Part shown: positions 1 through 9,594 of the stretch, in pieces
Position numbering within the stretch: position 1 is the first letter of the stretch
Layout: every line of letters begins with the position of its first letter
Source of the DNA: Trichuris trichiura
Lineage: Eukaryota; Nematoda; Enoplea; Trichinellida; Trichuridae
Direction of reading: 5' to 3'
DNA: 64,000 bases
Assembly: GCA_037903355.1 (NCBI GenBank)
Contig: JBAJFE010000018.1
Span: 1,358,171-1,422,170, forward strand
Made by a program: the position numbers and the translations under genes
Notes under the pieces: generated by a model
The model's database searches: none
What the model saw: only the letters and a program-made list of their open reading frames with translations
Told to the model about the DNA's origin: nothing

Positions 1-312
1 ATATTTCCCGCCATCTGCCTACACTTTCCTGTTGGAAGTAACACAACATCTCTAATCACCAAACGTGACTGCTTTTTACCTCGTTCTTCAAACTTGGCGT
101 ACGCTTCCTATGCTTAAATCAAAAATGCAGACTAGTGATACGCATATACTGCTTATGTGCGACTTCATGCTTAAGTGAGGTGCAAAAACTTTGAAGAAAA
201 AGGATAGAAAACAGTCAAGTTTAGTGACTGAACATTGTTTGCTGCCCGTTCCCTATTCGGTATAACATTTTCTCGCCAACGTTTTTCTTGTACAGATTTT
301 AGCCGTTTGCAG

Positions 313-1137
313 AGGCATCTATCAACCACCTGGCAACATGTTTTTTCTTGTCGGTGCCCACAACGTGGAAAATTTGACGGATGCAGTTCAGAGACGAGCT
401 CGGACCTATCTCACTCATTTCTACAAATCAACGAATGACGACAATGATATAGCGATGATTCGACTGAACAAACCAGTTACGTATGGTAGCCATATTTCCC
501 CGCTGTGTTTGCCAGGGGATGAAACACCCAAAGTGGAAAATGGAGAATGTTTCGCTGCTGGCTGGGGAACAACAGAACGTGAATTGCCTGTCAGTGCTTT
601 GCAAGACGTACTTTTACCAAAATGTTTCAGGAAAGGCAACGAGTTCAGTACTAAAAGTGACTTCTTTATCCGTCCTGTCAGACGAGTTCTGCGAAGCATT
701 CGTGATAACAAGCAGGCAGTTCTGCGTTGGTCAGTATTATAAAGGATACAGCACATGCCACGTAATCGAAAGGTAGAAGCAAAGCGTCGCGTTATGTCAA
801 ACTTTTTCAGGGCGACTCGGGTAGCCCGCTATTTTGCGAAATTGAAGGCCGCTACTTTGCCTTGGGAATACTCAGTCACGGCGCGATTAACTGTACGGAA
901 AACGTTCCCGCCACTTACACCAGGCTGAGTGCTTACGGTCAATGGATTAATAGCTCTCTGAGCCAGCTTAGAAAGGCTCCATATCAAACGGAACATACGC
1001 AGGGACAAGGTACAATTTTCATACCGAAGAGAACAAGACTGCCAGGAATGCTCTGGTCTGGAGGTCAACAGGAGTTTACAGAAGGCAGTTCACTCATTGC
1101 CCTCTTAAGCGGATATCACAAACGTCGTACCGCCTGA
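313..1137 (+). CDS. SP1: secreted S1 (chymotrypsin-fold) serine protease, 3' part only
   Basis: The exons are 313-593, 631-761 and 811-1137 (stop TGA 1135-1137). The first two exons (signal peptide; propeptide and catalytic His) lie left of the window. Exon 313-593 carries the catalytic Asp in DNDIAMIR and the typical CFAAGWGTTE stretch. Exon 811 opens directly on GDSGSPLFC, so the catalytic Ser is present. The intron separating STCH from GDSG keeps phase 0, as in the sister genes. The introns are only 37 and 49 nt. The residue equivalent to 189 (six before the Ser) is Ser, which argues against trypsin-like specificity. About 60 residues follow the end of the protease fold and finish in LIALLSGYHKRR, as in SP3 and SP5. 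By family it should cleave peptides outside the cell. Its substrate is unknown. Confidence 0.88.
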
Positions 1138-1680
1138 AATGGTAAACTATTTCGTGGAAGATGTTCGTTGTTTGAAGGCTCAACATGAAGCGACATCAGT
1201 AAAGATAAAACTTATTTAACGGCTTAAGCCTGAATTGCCCTTTTGCCTTACGAGCTCTCTAGCAATAGGCATGCTTTGCCTCTTCGTATCTTCGGCGCGA
1301 AAAAGTAACGTTTTCTTTTGCTTTCACTAATTCCTTATTTACGCGCTGTGGATGGTACTACTTCTACCCTTTGCGACGGAACATTGAAACTGCGGAGTTT
1401 TATCATTTTTCCCAATCCCGAAATTCTGGCAACTTAGGCTATCAACGGCTGCCTACAATTTCATCTGTTAGTTTTTGTTAAATCGCAAATTAATGGCGAC
1501 TTCTGGTTCCGACAGACCTTATCAAATATTGATAACACATTTGTGAAACGTTAAAGCAGAAGCTTTAACGGGACCGTAACTCTCTGCATATTGATGCCTG
1601 CTACCGACAATTCTGCTTAGTATGCCGCGTGTATAGGTCTCCTGTCTACAGCGGAAATAATTGTTCAAATTCATTTGCCT
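1138..1680. other. Tail-to-tail spacer between SP1 and SP2
   Basis: This 543-nt stretch separates the stop codons of two convergent protease genes. Its first part resembles the 3' flank of SP5: around 1194 and around 15054 both read gacatcag-aaagataaaa followed by a TTATTTAA-like run. That fits shared 3' UTR ancestry. I see no coding sequence in it. Confidence 0.5.
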
Positions 1681-4387
1681 TCAATGGTAATAATCGACGT
1701 TTGGACGTTTGCGATAGCCGCTAAGTACTGCTATTAACTCAAGAGCAGTCAAAGATTTCGACTTGTCTCTTTTTGGAACAAGCGAAAGCAGTCCCGGTAC
1801 TGTCAATTTCGAGTTGACGCTGATATTAACGTCGCTGACGTTATGCTCACTTCGATGCGAGGAGGTTTTCAGTAGTTTCATCGTTTCCAATATCCAATCG
1901 TGATAGCTGTCCATGCGAACATAAAGTCCCGATGGTCCATCCTGCTGAGCACACTTTGTCGGTGCAAGACTTAACGATCCAAAGGCGAAGTAGCGCCCAT
2001 CGACTTCGCAAAACAATGGCCCTCCTGAATCCCCCTGAAAAACCATTCTCAAACCGGAGGAGCATCATGCAGCTTAATTACCACGCATGGAGTGCTTCGT
2101 TTGTAGTATTCGCGAATGCACAAAGCTCTGTGCTTTCTTTCAATGGAATAGCAATAGGATATTGGTACAATTCGTACTCGGGTTTGTTTTAAAACCATAC
2201 TGACAGGCTCGTCTGAAAAACTTCGAAATGTAACTTTCTGTCAACTGCCACTGTTTCACCACTACCTTCTGTTCTTCCCCATCCTGCAGCAAAACAGGTA
2301 TCTAGCGCCCTATCTACGGTATGTTTCGTTGGTAGACATATCGGGGAAACTTCCTTCGTATAATTCACAGGAGACGTTAGCTTCAACAGCGTAATGTCAT
2401 TGTCATCATCGTCATAGTTGTAAAAATGGGTGGCGTAGTTTTTAACGCTCCGATAAACCATTGCCGGTTCTATGTTTCTCAATTCATGGGCGCCGAGAAC
2501 AACATGCACTTTGCTGGGTGAGTAGTACTTTGTTCTGAAAAAGATGCCGGCTATCATCACTTCAAACAATTCAAAGAGATCATTGCCATCGATGTTCATT
2601 TTTCCCCTTTAGCGTTTGGGTCCTCTTTGAGCTTATATACACAAAATAATGCGGCGCGCAATGTTCCATTTATGAATGCGTGGTTTAATTCTTCACCTGG
2701 AAGAGATGCAATGCGCTGCCGTTACGACGATGTCAGACTGATATTCGGAGCCACTGTCAACCAGAAAACCTGCGCAGTTCACCTCTTCTTCTTCTTTCAA
2801 AATTATTATAAATACCATCCAAGGCAGTGAGTTCGGTTTTGCTTCCCAACCATAAGAGATTCGACTAAGCGTTCCTTTCGGAGGCGTTTTCCTCGGAGCA
2901 TTTGCCGGTATCCCGCATGACCGAATTAATGCGACCAACTGAAAGTATCTCATAATCACTGCTAATCATATTCCGAAAAACAGGATGTCTTTTAACAGGC
3001 TTGAATAGTTTCATAGTAGATCTTCAGATTCACGGGTTTTGCCTGTTGGGTGTATCTGTAAGTTTACTTACAGATACACCCAACTGGCAAAACCCGTGAA
3101 TCTGAAGATCTACTATGATGCTAATCATATTTTCTAAACTGGTAGGCCACAAATCACTTTTTTCTATTAGTCCTAAACGTTCACTGGTTTACAGATAGCT
3201 TTTCTTCAGGCCAGAACAGGGATGCATTCAAAAAGTATAAGAGTTATTGGTCGTCCTGGACCGTTCCTTTATGAAGATTGTAGCTAATGGTCGAGTGATA
3301 TGCATGATGACAAAAAATTTCATTCAAACTACAATTCTGCTTATTCTAATTTACGGACAGTACCAAATTCCTGATATTGTTCATTTTAAACTTTTAACCT
3401 TACTGTAGCCAGCGAAAGGCAGGTTCCTCTTTGGCAAACGGGTCGGCAAACCGCTTCTGATCCTGTGTAAGCCTTAGCCTAAGCTTAAAAGATTTATTTT
3501 AATGTAGAAAGTAGCCAACGCCGAACCAGCGTTGCCTGCAAGCTTAGGCGTATGGCGAACAAAAAACCATTAGTATCTTAAAAAGGCGTGGGTCACGTTC
3601 AAGACACGCTTCGCACCGCTTTGCCTACTCCATTATGCATCACTTATCCTAGCCAAGACAACTTCAACTAAGAAACCGCCACGAAAATTGACATAAGAAC
3701 AGAAATTGCCCGCGAAATACGTCAGAGTTTAGCATAAGACTAAGTGGAATAAATTTTGCATTACGAGCTCATAGTCTCAAAGTAGGAAGTCGTACTGGCG
3801 GCGGGAAAGTGCATTGGAGAACATAGAAGCGCGAAAAGAAAGACGGGGAAAATGAACTAGGCGGTTTCATTAGCAGAATCTGACTTCTCACATTTTTTGT
3901 ACTCTACGTTTTAACGCAATGAATTAATAGAAAGAGTTCTATCCCGCTTACAACGCTAAATAACCATAAGAGACTGCGACATTAGTAACGAAGAGCAATA
4001 AGTACTTAGAAACTTTAAAAATTTTTCATATCTATAAAATCGAATTACAGTTGCACTGCGCAAGCAAAAATTGCCTTGTGAATGAAGCTCTTTTTAACAC
4101 GCGTATAGAAATGCGTAACGTTACTACGGAAAGTCGACCGGCAAAATATTTATTTATTTTGCGACGCTTTCGGGAAGCGTTTGCTCTAGTTCTCAGCGCA
4201 TCGTTACAAAGGCGCCGAAGACGAAAATGGACGTTTCCCAAATGCTTCGCAAAATAAATAACTTCACGGGTCGACATTACGCAAATATAAACTGCTATAT
4301 CAAACGAATATAAAGTAAAACTTCCAATAGAACTATAAGTACCGTAGCTGCTAAGAGGATCGCGAAAACTGTGCGTCGACGAAGCAT
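1681..4387 (-). CDS. SP2: secreted S1 serine protease, five exons, 346 aa
   Basis: In reading order the exons are 4387-4343, 2938-2697, 2534-2266, 2212-2082 and 2034-1681. Exon 1 encodes MLRRRTVFAILLAAT, a basic then hydrophobic signal peptide, with phase-0 donor ACG|GTACTT. The other exon phases match the plus-strand genes exactly. The propeptide has one Cys (SCGIP) and a predicted activation cut before ISYG. The catalytic triad is His91 (TAAHC), Asp142 (DNDITLL) and Ser232 (GDSGGPLFC). The residue equivalent to 189 is Thr, so it is not trypsin-like. The C-terminal tail ends LIAVLSGYRKRP plus a few residues. Intron 1 (1404 nt) holds a 108-bp hairpin repeat. Exon 1 was placed by homology with SP4 rather than by transcript data. 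An in-frame ATG in exon 2 exists, but SP4 lacks it. Confidence 0.87.
3011..3118. repeat. Near-perfect foldback (hairpin) element in SP2 intron 1
   Basis: The left arm starts TCATAGTAGATCTTCAG and the right arm ends CTGAAGATCTACTATGA. The arms are about 50 nt each with almost no loop, around TAAGTTTACTTA. No coding capacity is present. It looks like a recent MITE or foldback insertion. I found no counterpart at the matching place in SP4 intron 1. Confidence 0.85.
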
Positions 4388-5813
4388 ACCAAGCCTCCCT
4401 TCCGAATAATGAGAACCATTGCCAACATTTTCTGCCGCTATTTATTCTATGTACACGTCTTCAGCTGAAAAGTCAATTCAACGAAGCTGCCTCGTAATAA
4501 TTAATTTTCGTAATTACAGCTGTTCAATGTGCCTCGAATAGCGTTTACAGGAATATTTTAATTTATTAATTCAGAAGCCGCAGTGTGCTAAGGCGTGGAA
4601 TCATTGTTTGTTTCGTTGGAATATATTGCTCTCGCAGCACTGCGCTGAACGTAGGAATTAGGCTCAATGTCGGCTTGAGCGAGAAAACTTAAGCAACCGA
4701 AATACTGTGCACTGTGTGCATTCCTGAATAAGTGATGAAACGCTTTTGTCAGTCATATTTGAAAAATGAATGGTATCCTTGAGGGAACATTAAATGATAA
4801 TATGACGGATTGACTACAAAAACACAGTTGTCCGTAACGGGATGGTAGTACTCCATGGATACCTTTACTTTAGTAGTTGTATTAGAACAAGGAATCCTTT
4901 ATTGTTTCTACGAAGCCTTTGGTTTTAGCGTTAACATGTCTTCAGTGAATAACTATACAGGCTATCCACTAAGGATGGTTTACAGAGGTAGCTGAAAGCT
5001 TCAGAAAAACCATAAAGGATTCCTTCTTCCAACATAACGATATACGACTGCAAAATAAACATATATTCGTAGTTGACTGACAAAGGCAAACTGTTCTGTC
5101 CGCTCGTTCGTATGTCCGTTTTTATTTTCTTCCTCCAGTTGCGGGATTATATCCGTCGCTGTTCACAGCGCATTATTTTCCTCTATGATTTCAACTGAAA
5201 TCCAGCAAAGCACTTCCAGCGTTCCATAAAGAAAGTTAATCGGTGTCGCATTTGTGATAATCAAGACTTAGCCACTGTAGTGTTTCCCTATTCGTTCAGG
5301 GCGCCCACACAATTTTGTTTGTTCGAGCAATAATATTACTACTTCAAACAAAGAATGAACAAGTATGCCAAAATTGGCTGTGCACGAATTCGCTGCCGGA
5401 TTTTGGTTTATGCTGGCTCACTTCGCAAGAATACTCGTCCTTCCGCCTTGTAACGATGATGTCACGCACAATATCGAGCCAAAGCATATTTTCCTTTTAG
5501 ATTCGCCTTTGAGCATTGCGCATCATAGTAAATTCAAAATTCTTCATTCAGCGAACAAACAAACAAAACGAAGCAAGGACGCTGACGTTGATTGAGTGTA
5601 CATTTCTTGACTAACTATTTGAATGAGTCCAATTAAGCTTTGCTACGTCGAATTGGCTGCCCAGGCGCGCGTATACTTCATTGCTCAGCAGGAATCGAAA
5701 TGCATTTGCAATGCAAATAAGCTTACGCTAACCGGTTGCTCTTCTTCGTCATGTGGGTTGGAACGACGTATAAAACTTAATGAGCATTAAGCTAATGATC
5801 ATTTAACACAACC
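4388..5813. promoter_or_regulatory. Shared head-to-head intergenic region of SP2 and SP3
   Basis: The start codons of SP2 (minus) and SP3 (plus) point away from each other across 1426 nt. Many blocks are alignable with 11953-13273, which plays the same role for SP4 and SP5. Examples are the stretch just upstream of SP2 (TCCGAATAATGAGAACC and TACACGTCTTCAG), the GTCAG-ATTTGAAAA-TGAA block near 4750, and the GTGTACA-TTCTT-ACTA block near 5597. A weaker foldback (AGGAATCCTTTA near 4893, TAAAGGATTCCT near 5016) sits here and is not evident in the second copy. Small ORFs in this region are not conserved between copies and are not called. Co-regulation of each pair is inferred. Confidence 0.6.
5769..5776 (+). 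promoter_or_regulatory. TATA box of SP3
   Basis: TATAAAAC follows GACG and lies 45 nt from the ATG at 5814. SP5 has TATAAAAG at exactly the same distance, and the conserved GCTAATGATCAT element lies between box and ATG in both. The conserved spacing supports a real core promoter. Confidence 0.7.
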
Positions 5814-7520
5814 ATGGCAGCATCGACAGATAAAATGTATCAAAGAATGGCAATACTCATTGCGGCTGCAATGGTAGTATGATTAATTGTTATGGGCTAA
5901 ACACTTCGCAATCTAAGGCTGCGTCACAGTTTATCCTGAGCAATGCGCAGCAGCTGAGCAGTTATACTAATTGAAAACAGAATGTTTAGAACGTTAATTT
6001 ATGCACACCTGTTGCCCGGATTTGCGTAGGTGTACTTTTCTAGACTGAGACAAATCTTGACAAAGTCGCACCCTTTATTCTTGCAATAAATCTGATATCG
6101 ATTGCAGACAGTTCGTATTGTTCAGTCCTGCGGGCTTCCCGCAATACGTCCCTTCAAGAGACCGGTAAAAGAATTGACCAACCGAATAGTTAATGGCTGG
6201 GAAGCAAAGCCGCATTCTTTGCCTTGGATGGTGTCCATATTGGTAACCTATGGGCAGAAGTTCCTTACATGCTCCGGTTTCCTGATTGAAAACGGAATGA
6301 AAAATGAAACGGACATCCTGCTAACTGCTTCGCACTGTCTCCATATAGCGTAAGCAATGTCGCTTCAAGCTTTGCTAGCCACCTTGCAAATACTTAATAT
6401 TATCCGCCTACGCTGTCCCATTGGGTGTATGACAAAATGCAGACCTGCTAAGCGTAACTGCTTCCTTCTGTTGCTTACAGCTGCTGTACACCGCGCCCGA
6501 GCTTAAATCAAAAATCGAGGACAGTGACGTGCATAGGCGATTTGTTAGGGCTTAAGCTTAGCAAATGTACATTAGCTGTAAAAAACCGGAGAAAGTATTG
6601 ACGTTTGCCGATTGAAGAATTGATGAGCAGGCATTGTTAAGTCTGCTGTTTTTTTCTACTAGTATTTTACTTATTCAAACTTTAGCCATTTGCAGGGGCA
6701 AGTTTCAAGCACCTGGCAAAATTTTCTTAGTTCTTGGTGCGCACAACTTGGACCATTTCGATGACACTATTCCGCGACGTGCTCGAAACTACGTTACTCA
6801 TTTCTACAGATCAGTCGCTGAGGACAACGACATAGCGATGGTTCGAATGGAGAAACCTGTCAAGTTTAGCAGCTATGTTTCTCCACTCTGTTTGCCTGAG
6901 GGAGAAATCCCGGATTTGGAAAACAAAAAATGCTTCGCTGCTGGCTGGGGAAGAACCGAACGTGACTTGCTTATCAGTAATTCGCTGTGTCTACTTTTAT
7001 TAATATGTTCCAGAGAATACAACTAGCTCGGCATTGAAAATGACTCGCCTAGACATCCTGGGAGACAAGTTCTGCGAATCATTCGTACACATAGGCAGAC
7101 AGCTATGCGTTGGACAGCATTATAGCGAATACAATACATGCTATGTAATGGAAAGAGAGAAGCAAAGAGTAGTGTTGCATGAAACTTTTTCAGGGCGACT
7201 CAGGTAGCCCGCTATTTTGCAAAATTGATGGCCGCTACGTTGCCTTAGGCGTACTCAGTCTTGGTCCAGGTAATTGTACGGAGAACATACCCTCGATTTA
7301 CGCCAGACTCAGCGCGTACGGCGACTGGATCAACAACTCAATGGAAGAGCTTCGAAAAGCTCCATACCAGACGGAACATACGCAGGAAGAAAGCGGGATT
7401 TACATACCGAAGAGAACTAGAATGCCAGGAATGCTCTGGTCTGGAGGTCAACAGGAGCTTACAGAAGGCAGTTCGCTCATTGCCCTCTTAAGCGGATATC
7501 ACAAACGTCGTACCGCCTGA
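5814..7520 (+). CDS. SP3: secreted S1 serine protease, five exons, 346 aa
   Basis: The exons are 5814-5873, 6108-6349, 6696-6976, 7014-7144 and 7194-7520. Exon 1 encodes MAASTDKMYQRMAILIAAAM, a signal peptide continued by TVRIVQS in exon 2. Activation is predicted after Arg46, giving IVNG. The triad is His96 (in TASHC, not the usual TAAHC), Asp146 (DNDIAMVR) and Ser241 (GDSGSPLFC, with Ser replacing the second Gly). The residue equivalent to 189 is Asn235. The 37-nt intron 6977-7013 is extremely short but has GTAATT and CCAG ends. The tail ends LIALLSGYHKRRTA, almost the same as SP1. The gene is paired head to head with SP2 and tail to tail with SP4. AATAAA motifs near 7748-7762 may serve polyadenylation. 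Confidence 0.92.
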
Positions 7521-9594
7521 AATAGTAAACTATTTCGTCGAAGATTTTGCCTCTTTGAAAGGTCAATTCGATTATGTCGACAAGAAGCTAAGCTTCAAAT
7601 TTTTTTTCACCTTAACATCTTCCCATCAGCGCGCATGCTTTGTCGCTTCGTGTTTTCTACGCGGAAATGTGGCGTTTCCTTCACTGGAGTTTTTTTCTTT
7701 TATTACAGATTTTTCGGCTGCCAACTATGGGCCGTCATCAGCGCTACGAATAAACAAATAAAGTTCGTAAAAGAAAAGCATCACCTTTCCCTCGCTATTG
7801 CCATTTCTTTATTTACGCACTTTGCGACAGACCACTGAAAGTGCAGAGCTTTTAATTTCTTTTTCTTCATAGGAGGAAAAGGCATCGGTCGTTCCAACGG
7901 CTGGACTAGCAAAAGGCAATCTTAAACGTATGAAATAAAACTGGGGATGTTGCCTACTTTCTACCCTTCTCTCCTGCGCATAGTTTTGGTCGAAAAGCTG
8001 CTGGAATAATTCAAAATAAGCAAGACGTCAACTGAACCTACATTCTACAAAATACAGTAGGCTTTTCCAAGTCTAAGCAAGCTAACGTTCTAACAGTTAA
8101 CGTTCAAGTTGGAAAGTTGACTCAACATGTATCTGCGAAGCTAACCCGAAAAATGAAATTTATTTACTCGTTCGAAATTTGTACAGCCTCTAAAGGCCCG
8201 TCTTTTAGCAATTTTCAAGTATAAGACCATCGATGGCATTGGGTTTCCTTGCGTTCTTTGCTCTCTCTTTGCAGATGTAGCTCAGCAATCCAAAAAATAT
8301 GCATCGGTAAAAAAATAAGTCAACCGGGCAAGCTAAAATGTTTGTCCATTGGGGGCCACGGTTTGACGCCAATAGTATGAACTACCGATTTGCCATTGTT
8401 CGCAAAGTCACAGAAAGCAAACGCAAGCGGAATAGTTGAAAACGTCCACAAGCCCATCTGTTGCTCGATGGGATGCGGTACCTAGCGCTCAATGACAATG
8501 CAAACAATGGCGGATCTTTAACTTCGTACTGTTGACGTCGAATCGTGGCTTCCAAAGGGTAAATATTGGGACAAAAACCACCGACTTCCTTTTTAAAGTC
8601 TTTGCTAGCAGCACATTAAAGATATCATAAATAAGACTACGCCCACGCAAAAACTTTTACCCAAAATCGCTTAAGGTACCCCTGCGACTGGAAATGAGAA
8701 CTGTAGCGGAGGCTGCGCACGTCCGCGAGCCCAAAGCGGGCGCCAGGCGTTCGCGAGGGCGTATCGCTCAAGCAGGAGCGTAAACATTTGCGACGCCGCC
8801 GGACGCGAGCGCCAGCCGCTGATCCTTGGCTCTGTGCCAGTGATCTGACTAACGCGCAGGCCAGGCAAAGAGAGATAAGGTCGTTGTTCGTTTGTGCTTG
8901 CTGCCGGTCGGCTGTATTGTGTGCAAGCTGTCGTGTCGAAAGTAAAGCGTTTGGTAACGTATTTCTGTGTGAGCTTGCCACTGGGTTTCTTACAAGAACT
9001 ATTACTTACCTCGCAGGCGGAGATCGAGCACTTCATGCATACCTTCCTGCTTCCAGTACATTTATTAAAGTTCTATTCGGAACTCATAGTGTTGAAATGT
9101 TGGCTGAGGCTTGAGCGACCCTGACCACTGTATGCTCGAAGAATGGAGACTTCAGTACCACTATCGACGAGCAAGCTGCGGCCTGTCGTGTAGCGCATGA
9201 TCAGTAAACGACAATTGCAGTTACTGCCTGCAACTACTGGCCATCGAAGACGTTTTCCAACGTTTATTTTGGCTTCGTGTTAAGTAAGGACTCAATAAAA
9301 TAGTCAGGATGCTCACCAATAAAAGCTGAGCGGAATAACAGCCATGTTTGCCAGAACGGAACCTGCATTTTTCAGGCGGTAGAGCAGCTGGCATAGAAGC
9401 TTCCAAAAGTTTCTTTTTTAAGTGAGCGACAGCGTTATGAAAGCCCTCGTCTAACCTTAATTACTAAAGCGAGAATAGTATTTGTGCTTTCACTTAATTC
9501 GGTCAGCTGAGCAAAAAATACGCATTACTTGCTACGTGAAAGAACAGCAGAGCAAAAAGGTGCTGCGATTCCGCACATTTATTCGCCTTCAATG
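7521..9594. other. Tail-to-tail spacer between SP3 and SP4, with a GC-rich island
   Basis: No gene was recognised. The SP3 3' flank resembles that of SP1 near 1265 and 7629 (CATGCTTTG then CGCTTCGTGT or CTCTTCGTAT). A clearly GC-richer stretch at about 8640-9130 has open frames on both strands, but no domain, no consistent splice structure and no copy elsewhere in the array. The segment 9331-9536 is duplicated at 15781-15988. Confidence 0.45.
9578..9583 (-). other. Polyadenylation signal of SP4
   Basis: AATAAA on the minus strand lies 11 nt beyond the SP4 stop codon, suggesting a very short 3' UTR. Confidence 0.55.

Noticed and set aside
2693..2959. Translation start inside exon 2 of SP2 (M-R-Y-F-Q)
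   Set aside because: SP4 has no ATG at the matching place, an acceptor is conserved in both, and signal-peptide exons were found upstream in both genes.
5365..5595. 76-aa frame upstream of SP3, with a similar-looking frame at 12867-13067
   Set aside because: The nucleotide blocks are conserved between the array copies but the reading frames are not, so these are regulatory or spacer sequence.
8637..9114. Overlapping 108-121 aa frames on both strands
   Set aside because: They are by-products of high GC, with no domain, splice logic or second copy.
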